Shown piece by piece: positions 34,878-49,057 of a stretch of 64,000 nt of DNA; positions within the stretch are counted from its first letter, which is position 1, and each line of letters starts with the position of its first letter. Origin of the DNA: Mya arenaria (taxonomy: Eukaryota; Mollusca; Bivalvia; Myida; Myidae); NCBI RefSeq assembly GCF_026914265.1, contig NC_069136.1, positions 38,095,818 through 38,159,817 on the forward strand. The letters are read 5' to 3'. The translations under genes and the position numbers were made by a program. The notes beneath the pieces were generated by a model that ran no database searches, was not told where the DNA came from, and was given only the letters and a program-made list of their open reading frames with translations.

Positions 34878-34966
34878 GTCTGTGGTCAGTATGCCCGACT
34901 GTCTACAGTAAACTGTTTGGTCCGAACAACATGGCAGTGTGCCTGGGATATCAGTTTCTTGCGCTG
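34878..34966 (+). CDS. MFS transporter, exon 10
   Basis: 89 bases, acceptor TGTTTGTCAG, donor CTG/GTTTGT. Encodes LWSVCPTVYSKLFGPNNMAV and CLGYQFLAL, that is the loop and first half of helix 11. The donor is weak, but it is the only nearby GT that keeps frame with exon 11 (QFLAL then GIGILVGNSAG). If the intron were retained, a stop would follow after 16 codons at 35015-35017. Confidence 0.85.
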
Positions 34967-37849
34967 GTTTGTATCGTCTCAAACATATGGATTTCCTATT
35001 TAAAAAAAGGGCTGTAATTGGATGGCTGCATCTATTGTTGCCATAGATTAACAAAATAATGTAATTGCATCGCTGTAATGTTATGTAACAGTACTTCAAC
35101 AAGGTAATGTAATTGTATGGCTTCAAAGTATTGTAACTGTACTACAACAAGGTAATGTAATTGCATGGCTGCAATGTATTGTAACTGTACATCAACAAGG
35201 TAATGTTATTGTATGGCTGCAATGTATTGTAACTGTACTTCAACAAGGTAATGTAATTGCATGGCTGCAATGTATTGTAACTGTACTTCAACAAGGTAAT
35301 GTAATTGCATGGCTGCAATGTATTGTAACTGTACATCAACAAAGTAATGTAATTGCATGGCTGCAATGTATTGTAACTGTACATCAACAAGGTAATGTAA
35401 TTGCATGGCTGCAATGTATTGGCACTGTACATCAACAAGGTAATGTTATTGTATGGCTGCAATGTATTGTAACTGTACATCAACAAGGTAATGTAATTGC
35501 ATGGCTGCAATGTATTGTAACAGTACATCAACAAGGTAATGTAATTGCATGGCTGCAATGTATTGTAACTGTATATCAACAAGGTAATGTAATTGCATCG
35601 CTGCAATGTATTGTAACTGTACTTCCACAAGGTAATGTAATTGCATGGCTGCAATGTATTGTAACTGTACTTCAACAAGGTAATGTAATTGCATGGCTGC
35701 AATGTATTGTAACTGTACTACAACAAGGTAATGTTATTGCATGGCTGCAATGTATTGTAACTGTACTTCAACAAGGTAATGTAATTGCATGGCTGCAATG
35801 TATTGTAACTGTACTACAACAAGGTAATGTAATTGCATGGCTGCAATGTATTGTAACTGTACTACAACAAGGTAATGTAATTGCATGGCTGCAATGTATT
35901 GTAACTGTACATCAACAAGGTAATGTAATAGCATGGCTGCAATGTATTGTAACTGTACATCAACAAGGTAATGTAATTGCATGGCTGCAATGTATTGTAA
36001 CTGTACATCAACAAGGTAATGTAATTGCATGGCTGCGATGTATTGTAACTGTACATCAACAAGGTAATGTAATTGCATGGCTGCAATGTATTGGCACTGT
36101 ACTACAACAAGGTAATGTAATTGCATCGCTGCAATGTTATGTAACAGTACTTCAACAAGGTAATGTAATTGCATGGCTGCAATGTATTGTAACTGTACTA
36201 CAACAAGGTAATGTAATTGCATGGCTGCAATGTATTGTAACTGTACATCAACAAGGTAATGTAATTGCATGGCTGCAATGTTATGTAACAGTACTTCAAC
36301 AAGGTAATGTAATTGCATCGCTGCAATGTTATGTAACTGTACATCAACAAGGTAATGTAATTGCATGGCTGCAATGTATTGTAACTGTACTACAACAAGG
36401 TAATGTAATTGCATCGCTGCAATGTTATGTAACAGTACTTCAACAAGGTAATGTAATTGCATGGCTGCAATGTATTGTAACTGTACTACAACAAGGTAAT
36501 GTAATTGCATGGCTACAATGTATTGGCACTGTACTACAACAAGGTAATGTAATTGCATGGCTGCAATGTATTGTAACAGTACTACAACAAGGTAATTAAT
36601 TGCATGGCTGCAATGTATTGGCACTGTACTACAACAAGGTAATGTAATTGTATGGCTGCAATGTATTGTAACTGTACTACAACAAGGTAATGTAATTGCA
36701 TGGCTGCAATGTATTGTCACTGTACTACAACAAGGTAATGTAATTGCATGGCTGCAATGTATTGTAACTGTACTACAACAAGGTAATGTAATTGCATGGC
36801 TGCAATGTATTGGCACTGTACTACAACAAGGTAATGTAATTGTATGGCTGCAATGTATTGTAACTGTACTACAACAAGGTAATGTAATTGCATGGCTGCA
36901 ATGTATTGTAACTGTACTTCCACAAGGTAATGTAATTGCATGGCTGCAATGTATTGTAACTGTACTTCCACAAGGTAATGTAATTGCATGGCTGCAATGT
37001 ATTGTAACTGTACTTCCACAAGGTAATGTAATTGCATGGCTGCAATGTATTATAACTGTACTTCCACAAGGTAATGTAATTGCATGGCTGCAATGTATTG
37101 TAACTGTACTACAACAAGGTAATGAATTGCATGGCTGCAATGTATTGGCACTGTACATCAACAAGGTAATGTAATTGCATGGCTGCAATGTATTGTAACT
37201 GTACTTCAACAAGGTAATGTAATTGCATGGCTGCAATGTATTGGCACTGTACTACAACAAGGTAATGTAATTGTATGGCTGCAATGTATTGTAACTGTAC
37301 TACAAGAAGGTAATGTAATTGCATGGCTGCAATGTATTGTAACTGTACTTCAACAAGGTAATGTAATTGCATGGCTGCAATGTATTGTAACTGTACTTCA
37401 ACAAGGTAATGTAATTGCATGGCTGCAATGTATTGTAACTGTACTTCAACAAGGTAATGTAATTGCATGGCTGCAATGTATTGTAACTGTACTTCAACAA
37501 GGTAATGTAATTGTATGGCTGCAATGTATTGTAACTGTACTACAACAAGGTAATGTAATTGCATGGCTGCAATGTATTGTAACTGTACTACAACAAGGTA
37601 ATGTAATTGCATGGCTGCAATGTATAATAACTGTACTTCAACAAGGTAATGTAATTGCATGGCTGCAATGTATTGTAACTGTACTACAACAAGGTAATGT
37701 AATTGCATGGCTGCAATGTATTGTAACTGTACTTCAACAAGGTAATGTAATTGCATGGCTGCAATGTATTGTAACTGTACTTCAACAAGGTAATGTAATT
37801 GTATGGCTGCAATGTATTGTAACTGTACTTTAACAAGGTAATGTAATTG

Positions 37850-39815
37850 CATGGCTGCAATGTATTGTAACTGTACTACAACAAGGTAATGTAATTGCAT
37901 GGCTGCAATGTATTGGCACTGTACTACAACAAGGTAATGTAATTGTATGGCTGCAATGTATTGTAACTGTACTACAACAAGGTAATGTAATTGCATGGCT
38001 GCAATGTATTGTAACTGTACTTCAACAAGGTAATGTAATTGCATGGCTGCGATGTATTGGCACTGTACTACAACAAGGTAATGTAATTGTATGGCTGCGA
38101 TGTATTGGCACTGTACTACAACAAGGTAATGTAATTGCATGGCTGCGATGTATTGTAACTGTACTACAACAAGGTAATGTAATTGCATGGCTGCAATGTA
38201 TTGTAACTGTACTACAACAAGGTAATGTAATTGCATGGCTGCAATGTATTGTAACTGTACTACAACAAGGTAATGTAATTGCATGGCTGCAATGTATTGG
38301 CACTGTACTACAACAAGGTAATGTAATTGCATGACTGCAATGTATTGTAACTGTACTTCCACAAGGTAATGTAATTGCATGACTGCAATGTATTGTAACT
38401 GTACTACAACAAGGTAATGTAATTGCATGGCTGCAATGTATTGGCACTGTACTACAACAAGGTAATGTAATTGTATGGCTGCAATGTATTGTAACTGTAC
38501 TACAACAAGGTAATGTAATTGCATGGCTGCAATGTATTGGCACTGTACATCAACAAGGTAATGTAATTGTATGGCTGCAATGTATTGTAACTGTACTACA
38601 ACAAGGTAATGTAATTGCATGGCTGCAATGTATTGTAACTGTACTACAACAAGGTAATTAATTGCATGGCTGCAATGTATTGGCACTGTACTACAACAAG
38701 GTAATGTAATTGCATGGCTGCAATGTATTGTAACTGTACTACAACAAGGTAATGTAACTGTATGGCTGCAATGTACTGTAACTGTACTTCCACAAGGTAA
38801 TGTAATTGCATGACTGCAATGTATTGTAACTGTACTACAACAAGGTAATGTAATTGCATGGCTGCAATGTATTGGCATTGTACTACAACAAGGTAATGTA
38901 ATTGTATGGCTGCAATGTATTGTAACTGTACTACAACAAGGTAATTAATTGCATGGCTGCAATGTATTGGCACTGTACTACAACAAGGTAATGTAATTGC
39001 ATGGCTGCAATGTATTGTAACTGTACTACAACAAGGTAATGTAATTGCATGGCTGCAATGTATTGGCACTGTACTACAACAAGGTAATGTAATTGTATGG
39101 CTGCAATGTATTGTAACTGTACTACAACAAGGTAATGTAATTGCATGGCTGCAATGTACTGTAACTGTACTTTAACAAGGCAATGTAATTGTATGCCTGC
39201 AATGTATTGTAACTGTACTTCAACAAGGTAATGTAATTGCATGGCTGCAATGTATTGTAACTGTACATCAACAAGGTAATGTTATTGCATGGCTGCAATG
39301 TATTGTAACTGTACTTCAACAAGGTAATGTAATTGTATGGCTGCAATGTTATGTAACTGTACATCAACAAGGTAATGTAATTGCATCGCTGCAATGTTAT
39401 GTAACAGTACTTCAACAAGGTAATGTAATTGCATCGCTGCAATGTTATGAAACAGTACTTCAACAAGGTAATGTAATTGCATGGCTGCAATGTATTGTAA
39501 CTGTACTACAACAAGGTAATGTAATTGCATGGCTGCAATGTTATGTAACAGTACTTCAACAAGGTAATGTAATTGCATCGCTGCAATGTTATGTAACAGT
39601 ACTTCAACAAGGTAATGTAATTGCATGGCTGCAATGTATTGTAACTGTACTACAACAAGGTAATGTAATTGCATGGTTGCAATGTATTGTAACTGTACAT
39701 CAACAAGGTAATGTTATTGTATGGCTGCAATGTATTGTAACTGTACTTCAACAAGGTAATGTAATTGCATGGCTGCAATGTATTGTAACTGTACTTCAAC
39801 AAGGTAATGTAATTG
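37850..39815. repeat. Higher-order block, copy 1 (1966 bp)
   Basis: About 41 units of the 48-bp array whose order of variants, including 46-bp units with GGTAATTAATTG, is repeated immediately to the right. The offset is 1966 bp at every point checked (38022/39988, 38644/40610, 39122/41088, 39677/41643). Confidence 0.88.
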
Positions 39816-41781
39816 TATGGCTGCAATGTATTGTAACTGTACTACAACAAGGTAATGTAATTGCATGGCTGCAATGTATTGGCACTGTACTACAACAAGG
39901 TAATGTAATTGTATGGCTGCAATGTATTGTAACTGTACTACAACAAGGTAATGTAATTGCATGGCTGCAATGTATTGTAACTGTACTTCAACAAGGTAAT
40001 GTAATTGCATGGCTGCGATGTATTGGCACTGTACTACAACAAGGTAATGTAATTGTATGGCTGCGATGTATTGGCACTGTACTACAACAAGGTAATGTAA
40101 TTGCATGGCTGCGATGTATTGTAACTGTACTACAACAAGGTAATGTAATTGCATGGCTGCAATGTATTGTAACTGTACTACAACAAGGTAATGTAATTGC
40201 ATGGCTGCAATGTATTGTAACTGTACTACAACAAGGTAATGTAATTGCATGGCTGCAATGTATTGGCACTGTACTACAACAAGGTAATGTAATTGCATGA
40301 CTGCAATGTATTGTAACTGTACTTCCACAAGGTAATGTAATTGCATGACTGCAATGTATTGTAACTGTACTACAACAAGGTAATGTAATTGCATGGCTGC
40401 AATGTATTGGCACTGTACTACAACAAGGTAATGTAATTGTATGGCTGCAATGTATTGTAACTGTACTACAACAAGGTAATGTAATTGCATGGCTGCAATG
40501 TATTGGCACTGTACATCAACAAGGTAATGTAATTGTATGGCTGCAATGTATTGTAACTGTACTACAACAAGGTAATGTAATTGCATGGCTGCAATGTATT
40601 GTAACTGTACTACAACAAGGTAATTAATTGCATGGCTGCAATGTATTGGCACTGTACTACAACAAGGTAATGTAATTGCATGGCTGCAATGTATTGTAAC
40701 TGTACTACAACAAGGTAATGTAACTGTATGGCTGCAATGTATTGTAACTGTACTTCCACAAGGTAATGTAATTGCATGACTGCAATGTATTGTAACTGTA
40801 CTACAACAAGGTAATGTAATTGCATGGCTGCAATGTATTGGCATTGTACTACAACAAGGTAATGTAATTGTATGGCTGCAATGTATTGTAACTGTACTAC
40901 AACAAGGTAATTAATTGCATGGCTGCAATGTATTGGCACTGTACTACAACAAGGTAATGTAATTGCATGGCTGCAATGTATTGTAACTGTACTACAACAA
41001 GGTAATGTAATTGCATGGCTGCAATGTATTGGCACTGTACTACAACAAGGTAATGTAATTGTATGGCTGCAATGTATTGTAACTGTACTACAACAAGGTA
41101 ATGTAATTGCATGGCTGCAATGTACTGTAACTGTACTTTAACAAGGCAATGTAATTGTATGCCTGCAATGTATTGTAACTGTACTTCAACAAGGTAATGT
41201 AATTGCATGGCTGCAATGTATTGTAACTGTACATCAACAAGGTAATGTTATTGCATGGCTGCAATGTATTGTAACTGTACTTCAACAAGGTAATGTAATT
41301 GTATGGCTGCAATGTTATGTAACTGTACATCAACAAGGTAATGTAATTGCATCGCTGCAATGTTATGTAACAGTACTTCAACAAGGTAATGTAATTGCAT
41401 CGCTGCAATGTTATGAAACAGTACTTCAACAAGGTAATGTAATTGCATGGCTGCAATGTATTGTAACTGTACTACAACAAGGTAATGTAATTGCATGGCT
41501 GCAATGTTATGTAACAGTACTTCAACAAGGTAATGTAATTGCATCGCTGCAATGTTATGTAACAGTACTTCAACAAGGTAATGTAATTGCATGGCTGCAA
41601 TGTATCGTAACTGTACTACAACAAGGTAATGTAATTGCATGGTTGCAATGTATTGTAACTGTACATCAACAAGGTAATGTTATTGTATGGCTGCAATGTA
41701 TTGTAACTGTACTTCAACAAGGTAATGTAATTGCATGGCTGCAATGTATTGTAACTGTACTTCAACAAGGTAATGTAATTG
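39816..41781. repeat. Higher-order block, copy 2 (1966 bp)
   Basis: Nearly identical to copy 1. Differences seen: TGTACTGTAAC at 38774 against TGTATTGTAAC at 40740, and TATTGTAAC at 39638 against TATCGTAAC at 41604. Confidence 0.88.
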
Positions 41782-44700
41782 CATGGCTGCAATGTATTGT
41801 AACTGTACTACAACAAGGTAATGTAATTGCATCGCTGCAATGTTATGTAACAGTACTTCAACAAGGTAATGTAATTGCATGGCTGCAATGTATTGTAACT
41901 GTACTTCAACAAGGTAATGTAATTGCATGGCTGCAATGTATTGTAACTGTACTTCAACAAGGTAATGTAATTGCATGGCTGCGATGTATTGTAACTGTAC
42001 TTCAACAAGGTAATGTAATTGCATGGCTGCAATGTATTGTAACTGTACATCAACAAGGTAATGTAATTGTATGGCTGCAATGTATTGTAACTGTACATCA
42101 ACAAGGTAATGTTATTGCATGGCTGCGATGTATTGTAACTGTACTTCAACAAGGTAATGTAATTGTATGGCTGCGATGTATTGTAACTGTACTTCAACAA
42201 GGTAATGTAATTGCATCGCTGCAATGTTATGTAACAGTACTTCAACAAGGTAATGTAATTGCATGGCTGCAATGTATTGTAACTGTACTTCAACAAGGTA
42301 ATGTTATTGTATGGCTGCAATGTATTGTAACTGTACTTCAACAAGGTAATGTAATTGCATGGCTGCGATGTATTGTAACTGTACTTCAAAAAGGTAATGT
42401 AATTGCATGGCTGCAATGTATTGTAACTGTACATCAACAAGGTAATGTAATTGTATGGCTGCAATGTATTGTAACTGTACATCAACAAGGTAATGTTATT
42501 GCATGGCTGCGATGTATTGTAACTGTACATCAACAAGGTAATGTTATTGCATGGCTGCGATGTATTGTAACTGAACTTCTACAAGGTAATGTAATTGCAT
42601 GGCTGCAATGTATTGTAACTGTACTACAACAAGGTAATGTAATTGCATGGCTGCAATGTATTGTAACTGTACATCAACAAGGTAATGTAATTGTATGGCT
42701 GCGATGTATTGTAACTGTACTTCAACAAGGTAATGTTATTGTATGGCTGCGATGTATTGTAACTGTACTTCAACAAGGTAATGTAATTGTATGGCTGCGA
42801 GGTATTGTAACTGTATATCAACAAGGTAATGTAATTGCATGGCTGCAATGTATTGTAACTGTACTACAACAAGGTAATGTAATTGCATGGCTGCAATGTA
42901 TTGTAACTGTACTACAACAAGGGAATGTAATTGTATGGCTTCGATGTATTGGAACTGTACTTCCACAAGGTAATGTATTTGCATGGCTGCGATGTATTGT
43001 AACTGTACTTCAACAAGGTAATTTAATTGTATGGCTGCAATGTATTGTAACTGTACTTCAACAAGGTAATGTAATTGTATGGCTGCGATGTATTGTAACT
43101 GTACTTCCACAAGGTAATGTAATTGCATGGCTGCAATGTATTGTAACTGTACTTCCACAAGGTAATGTAATTGCATGACTGCAATGTATTGTAACTGTAC
43201 TACAACAAGGTAATGTAATTGCATGGCTGCAATGTATTGTAACTGTACTTCCACAAGGTAATGTAATTGCATGGCTGCAATGTATTGTAACTGTCCTTCC
43301 ACAAGGTAATTAATTGCATGGCTGCAATGTATTGTAACTGTCCTTCCACAAGGTAATGTAATTGTATGCCTGCAATGTATTGTAACTGTACTTCAACAAG
43401 GTAATGTAATTGCATGCCTGCAATGTATTGTAACTGTACATCAACAAGGTAATGTAATTGTATGGCTGCGATGTATTGTAACTGTATATTAACAAGGTAA
43501 TGTAATTGCATGGCTGCAATTTGTTGTAACTGTACTACAACAAGGTAATGTAATTGCATGGCTGCAATGTATTGTAACAGTACTTTAACAAGGTAATGTA
43601 ATTGCATGGCTGCAATGTATTGTAACTGTACATCAACAAGGTAATGTAATTGCATGGCTGCGATGTATTGTAACTGTATAACAACAAGGTAATGTAATTG
43701 CATGGCTGCAATGTATTGTAACTGTACTACAACAAGGTAATGTAATTGCATGGCTGCAATGTATTGTAACTGTACTTCAACAAGGTAATGTAATTGCATG
43801 GCTGCAATGTATTGTAACTGTACATCAACAAGGTAATGTAATTGCATGGCTGCGATGTATTGTAACTGTATATCAACAAGGTAATGTAATTGCATGGCTG
43901 CAATGTATTGTAACTGTACTACAACAAGGTAATGTAATTGCATGGCTGCAATGTATTGTAACTGTACTTTAACAAGGTAATGTAATTGCATGGCTGCAAT
44001 GTACTGTAACTGTACTTCCACAAGGTAATGTTATTGTATGGCTGCAATGTACTGTAACTGTACATCAACAAGGTAATGTTATTGTATGGCTGCAATGTAT
44101 TGTAACTGTTCTTCAACAAGGTAATGAAATTGCATGGCTGCAATATATTGTAACTGTACTTCCACAAGGTAATGTAATTGCATGGCTGCAATGTATTGTA
44201 ACTGTACTTCCACAAGGTAATGTAATTGCATGGCTGCAATGTATTGGCACTGTACGCCAACAATGAATTGCAGTTGTTTTCACTTCAAAGTATTACAACT
44301 GCGTGACTTATGCTGATACTTTGTCGTGTTTTGTGCTTTGTTGTCAATATCAGTCAAATATTTTGAATATTTTTACTATTTACTTAAATTATTAATACCT
44401 TGTATCGATATAACTATATCAACAACAACAACTGACGGATATTGATTTTGTGAAAAGACGTGGCACCCTTGCAGATTATGTTTTTACTTGCCTCTTCCAT
44501 TCGATCTGTGATGTCCTGTCGTGTGTAGTACAAGGAAAACCTTTTATGATCAATCTATTTAATCAGACAAACAAAGAAAAATAAAAAAACACCATTTAAA
44601 TAATGATATTTGAATGATTTCAGCGTTTATGTTTTATAAATGACAGTTGGTACCATTAATTAAATTGTTGAAAAGTAATATCGAACTTCAAACAGCGGTA

Positions 44701-45291
44701 CATATATTTTGCCAAACAGTTATCCCACATGTCATGTGATAATGACCGAAGACACGTGTCGTCATTACAAAATTGCAATTTGCTTAAATTTTACAAAGGA
44801 TAGTTTATTGTTAATTTTAAAAACAACGGCAATAATGGAAAATCATAAAATATTGCACAAAAACGTTTAAAATCCATTTTTAAAAAAGACATACATGTTT
44901 TCCTGACATACAGCTATATTTACCTATGTGGTGGCAGAGATCTGCCTGCTGGTCAAGGGAGGTCACTGCGTATGAGTTTGAGGTTATATAATACTGCTTG
45001 TCTCTATAATACTTGTATTTGATTCATAAGTGAGTCGCAAACTGGCTTTAGAAAAAGGTGATTCTGTTTTCGACTATATCTGAAAGGAAAATAATCATCA
45101 AAACAAGGTGATATATTTTACATGTGTATTGGTTGTATAGAAACAAGTTATTTTAACACAGTTCTCTTATATATGCATATGTGTATCTTTTTGTATTTCA
45201 TTTGATATTTGCCTTGTATCATGTATAATGGGCCGGAGGTCTTTTATTTCAATAGATGTTCGTTCCTTCGATCATTTAAATATGCTTTTAG

Positions 45292-45391
45292 GGGATCGGT
45301 ATACTGGTTGGAAACTCCGCTGGGTTGTGGTTGAAGGATATAATTGGCTGGCACTGGATGTACATCCTCGCTGGCACCATGGACGCTGCAG
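45292..45391 (+). CDS. MFS transporter, exon 11
   Basis: 100 bases, acceptor TATGCTTTTAG, donor GCAG/GTCAGC. Encodes GIGILVGNSAGLWLKDIIGW (end of helix 11 and loop) and HWMYILAGTMDAA (start of helix 12). Phase 0 in, phase 1 out. It lies between the donor-like array of intron 10 and the acceptor-like array of intron 11. Confidence 0.9.
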
Positions 45392-48300
45392 GTCAGCACC
45401 TATTATTAGTTTCAGAAGCATTTGAACTCGAACAAAACTATATACATTTATGATAAACTTGTCCGGGAACGTTGCATTAAAAACAGGTACATAGACTTAG
45501 TACTGGTGATATACAACATCAGAAACAACATAAAAAACGGGGCTCCTCAAGATATAACTTTACTTTTCTCAGCTCCACAATACAAATGAAAATAGTAGTT
45601 GGATACCATTCCCTCTTTCCTCTCAAACCTGTATAACCAATAGCTACATAGATCTGGGTCCCTTTTATCACAAACTGAAAGAATTTTCTTAATATTGACT
45701 TAATCTGCCGGGCTAAGTCTCTTGCAAGGCTGAAGTGAGATGAAACATTCACCTTCTGCTGTATGAGTAGGGACAAATCCAGTTGACCACAAACTTAAAA
45801 CTATTTTTTTGGTCCCAACAAAGATAAAACCGATACACATGACACATATTCAATTCCATATGAAGCCTACATGGCAATAAGAAAAATAAAGTGCATGTAC
45901 ATATCAATCAGAAATGTTCGTAGATTTTATCGAGGACATGCATATCAGTGTGTTCAAATGCAATTTTGATTAATGCTGCTGGCAGAGTACCCATATTCGC
46001 AATGTCTGAAGTTTTAGTTTAGACTAAGGCAAATATTAATTAATTTTGTTATAATTGATCTTACATAAGTAAGGATGGTAAAAATTGCTATGTCTGTCAT
46101 AAATAATCTGTTCTACGCTCAGGCAAACATCTTTTGTCGAAATAAACTATGTTATATATATTTTGAAACATCTAAGAATTCAATTAATGAGCTTATCTAC
46201 ACAGAATATGAAAACTACTGTTACATATTCACGCGCATTATATGTGGTAATACTATTCAATGAATGAGATTATCATCAGAACAGGGACTATTTTCTTTCC
46301 GAAATTCAATTTCATGCTTGGTTGACGGAAAGATCATTTGGCATCTCGCTCATATTCAGTGGGGTACCACATAATTGAGCGCAGACTTTATAGACTTAAA
46401 AAGAAGTACCGTTGGTAACACCCGCATATTGAGAAAAAATGGATTTCACTGTCATCCCAGGAAGAAAAGGGTGAACACAATCCTTGTTAGCTTGCCGTCG
46501 GGAATAACTTTCCAGAAAGAGCATCTCCTCTATCACACAATCAATACCACAGTAATAGTACACGCATGATTAGCCTAACACGAAAATTATAGAAAAAAAA
46601 TCATTTTGTTTTATTAAAAAGCGCATTGATAATGAAGCTATAGCCTTCCTATTCAAAGGGACGCAACTAATGAAAGTGGACTGCCGAAGCAGTCACCACC
46701 CATTTCAGATAAAAACAAGCAACACTTGTGCAACAACTTCTCAGGGATTTTGTCTTGTATGCATACCTGGAAAGTTTTCTTTATGTCTACGTTATTATAT
46801 GTTTCAGTTTTAAACTAACAGAACGAACTCAGCTGTTTTAAGTTTAACTCTAGATTCTAGCCATTAACAAACAAAGCTCTTGCTGAATGTAAATTAAAGT
46901 AGTGTTACAACTGAATGACCATAAATCTATGCCTTAAAATATGAATCCATTTTGTCATGTCTTTTGTTTAACGGTCTCTATATATTGGTTAAATGGACGA
47001 TAACTTTTTTTTCACCGTTTGTCTGAATATTGTTTTAATGAACAATGTTTTTTAGCGATTGTCTGTACACAATGGTTCAATGAACAATGCCTTTTGTTTC
47101 AGACTTCTCCTGTACACAGTGATTCAATAAACAATGAGTTGTGTTTCAGACTTCTCTTGTACACAATGTCTCAATGAACAATGGCGTTTGTTTCAGACTT
47201 ATCTTGTACACAATGGCTCAATGAACAATGGCGTTTGTTTCAGACTTCTCCTGTACACAATGGTTCAATGAACAATGCCTTTTGTTTCAGACTTCTCCTT
47301 TACACAATGGCTCAATGAACAATGCCTTTTGTTTCAGACTTCTCCTGTACACAATGGCTCAATGAACAATGCCTTTTATTTCAGACTTCTCCTGTACACA
47401 ATGGCTCAATGAACAATGGCGTTTGTTTCAGACTTCTCCTGTACACAATGGCTCAATGAACAATGCCTTTTGTTTCAGACTTCTCCTGTACACAATGGCT
47501 CAATGAACAATGGCGTTTGTTTCAGACTTCTCCTGTACACAATGGCTCAATGAACAATGCCCTTTGTTTCAGACTTCTCCTGTACACAATGGCCCAATAA
47601 ACAATGACTTTTGTTTCAGACTTCTCCTTTACACAGTGGCTCAATGAACAATGATTTTTGTTTCTGGCATCTTCTGTACACAGTGGCTCAATGAACAATG
47701 ATTTTTTTTTTGGCATCTTCTGTACACAGTGGCTCAATGAACAATGATTTTTGTTTCTGGCATCTTCTGTACACAGTGGCTCAATGAAAAACTACTTTTG
47801 TGTCAACGTTCGCCGGTACACTGTGATTTAATAAACTGTCAGCTTTGTTTCAGCGTTCGCCTGTACACTCTGGTCTTATTAACAATGAATGTGTTTCAGC
47901 TTTCGTCTGTACAATGGCGGCCAATGAACAATTACTTTTGTTTTAGCGTGTGTCTGTTCATTGTTGTTCAAAGAACAATTACTTGTCCGTACACTGACGT
48001 CCAACGAACACTGACTTATGCTTTAACGTTCGTCTGTACAATGTTGTCCAATGAGTAATGACTTTGTTTCAGTATTAGTCTGCACACTATGTTTAATTAT
48101 CACTGATTTTGTTTTGAGCGTTCGTCTGCACACTGGTGTTAAATGACCATGATTTTGGTTCAGCGTTCATCTGAACACTGGTGTTTAATGATCCTGATTT
48201 TGGTTCAGCGGTCGTCTGCTCACTGTGTTTAATGAATACTGACATTCTTTCAGCTTTCGTCTGCACACAAGTTTTTATTGATCCCTCATTTTGTTTCAGC

Positions 48301-49057
48301 GTTCGTCTGCCGATGTGGTTTAATGATCAATGACTTTGTTTCACGATGTGGTTTAATGATCAATGACTTTGTTTCAGCTTGTGTCTGCACACCGTGGTTT
48401 TATGATTCCTGATATTGTTTTAGCGTGTTGCTGCACACTAAGTTTTAAAAATCAATTCAAGTTCGTCTGCACATTATGGTTCAATCATAAATGTCTTTGT
48501 TTCAACGATTGTCTGCACACTGCTGTTCAATTATCAATGCCTTTGTTTCAGCGTTCGTCTGCACACTGTTGTTCAAATTTCAATGCCTTTGTTTCAGCGT
48601 TCGTCTGTACATTGTTGTTCAATTTTCAATGCCTTTGTTTCAGCGTTCGTCTGCACATTGTTGTTCAATTTTTAATACCTTTGTTTCAGCGTTCGTCTGC
48701 ACATTGTTGTTCAATTATCAATGCCTTTGTTTCAGCGTTCGTCTGCACATTGTTGTTCAATTTTCAATGCCTTTGTTTCAGCATTCGTCTGCACACTGTG
48801 GTTCAATTATCAATGCATTTGTTTCAGCGTTCGTCTGCACACTGTTGTTCAATTTTCAATGCCTTTGTTTCAGCGTTCGTCTGCACACTGTGGTTCAATT
48901 ATCAATGCCTTTGTTTCAGCGTTCGTCTGCACACTGCTGTTCAATTATCAATGCCTTTGTTTCAGCGTTCGTCTGCACACTGCTGTTTAATTATCAATGC
49001 CTTTGTTTCAGCGTTCGTCTGCACACTGCTGTTCAATTATCAATGCCTTTGTTTCAG
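45392..49057 (+). other. Transporter intron 11
   Basis: 3666 bp, phase 1. The left 1.6 kb (45392-46965) shows no recognisable feature; the rest is a 47-bp array. Confidence 0.8.

Larger units (their letters stand above)
35051..44265. repeat. 48-bp tandem array, about 192 copies
   Basis: The unit contains GGCTGCAATGTATTGTAACTG, then ACTACAACAAGG or a variant (ACTTCAACAAGG, ACATCAACAAGG, ACTTCCACAAGG), then TAATGTAATTGCAT. It lies wholly within one intron. Because 48 is a multiple of three, long frames stay open on both strands (up to 589 codons on the minus strand and 511 on the plus), but these are by-products. Each unit carries CAACAAG/GTAATG, a good 5' splice-site match. A 1966-bp block is duplicated in tandem inside the array. 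Confidence 0.97.
34967..45291 (+). other. Transporter intron 10
   Basis: 10,325 bp, phase 0, about 89% of it a 48-bp array. The unique right part (44266-45291) shows no gene. Confidence 0.8.

Noticed and set aside
35734..43178. Frames of 500-589 codons in the 48-bp array
   Set aside because: They exist only because the unit is 16 codons without stops; they overlap on both strands and lie inside an intron.
35051..44265. CRISPR-like array
   Set aside because: Units are contiguous without unique spacers, and the surroundings are an animal gene.
45519..45776. 85-codon minus-strand frame in intron 11
   Set aside because: No recognisable domain and no splice or repeat support; within the chance range.
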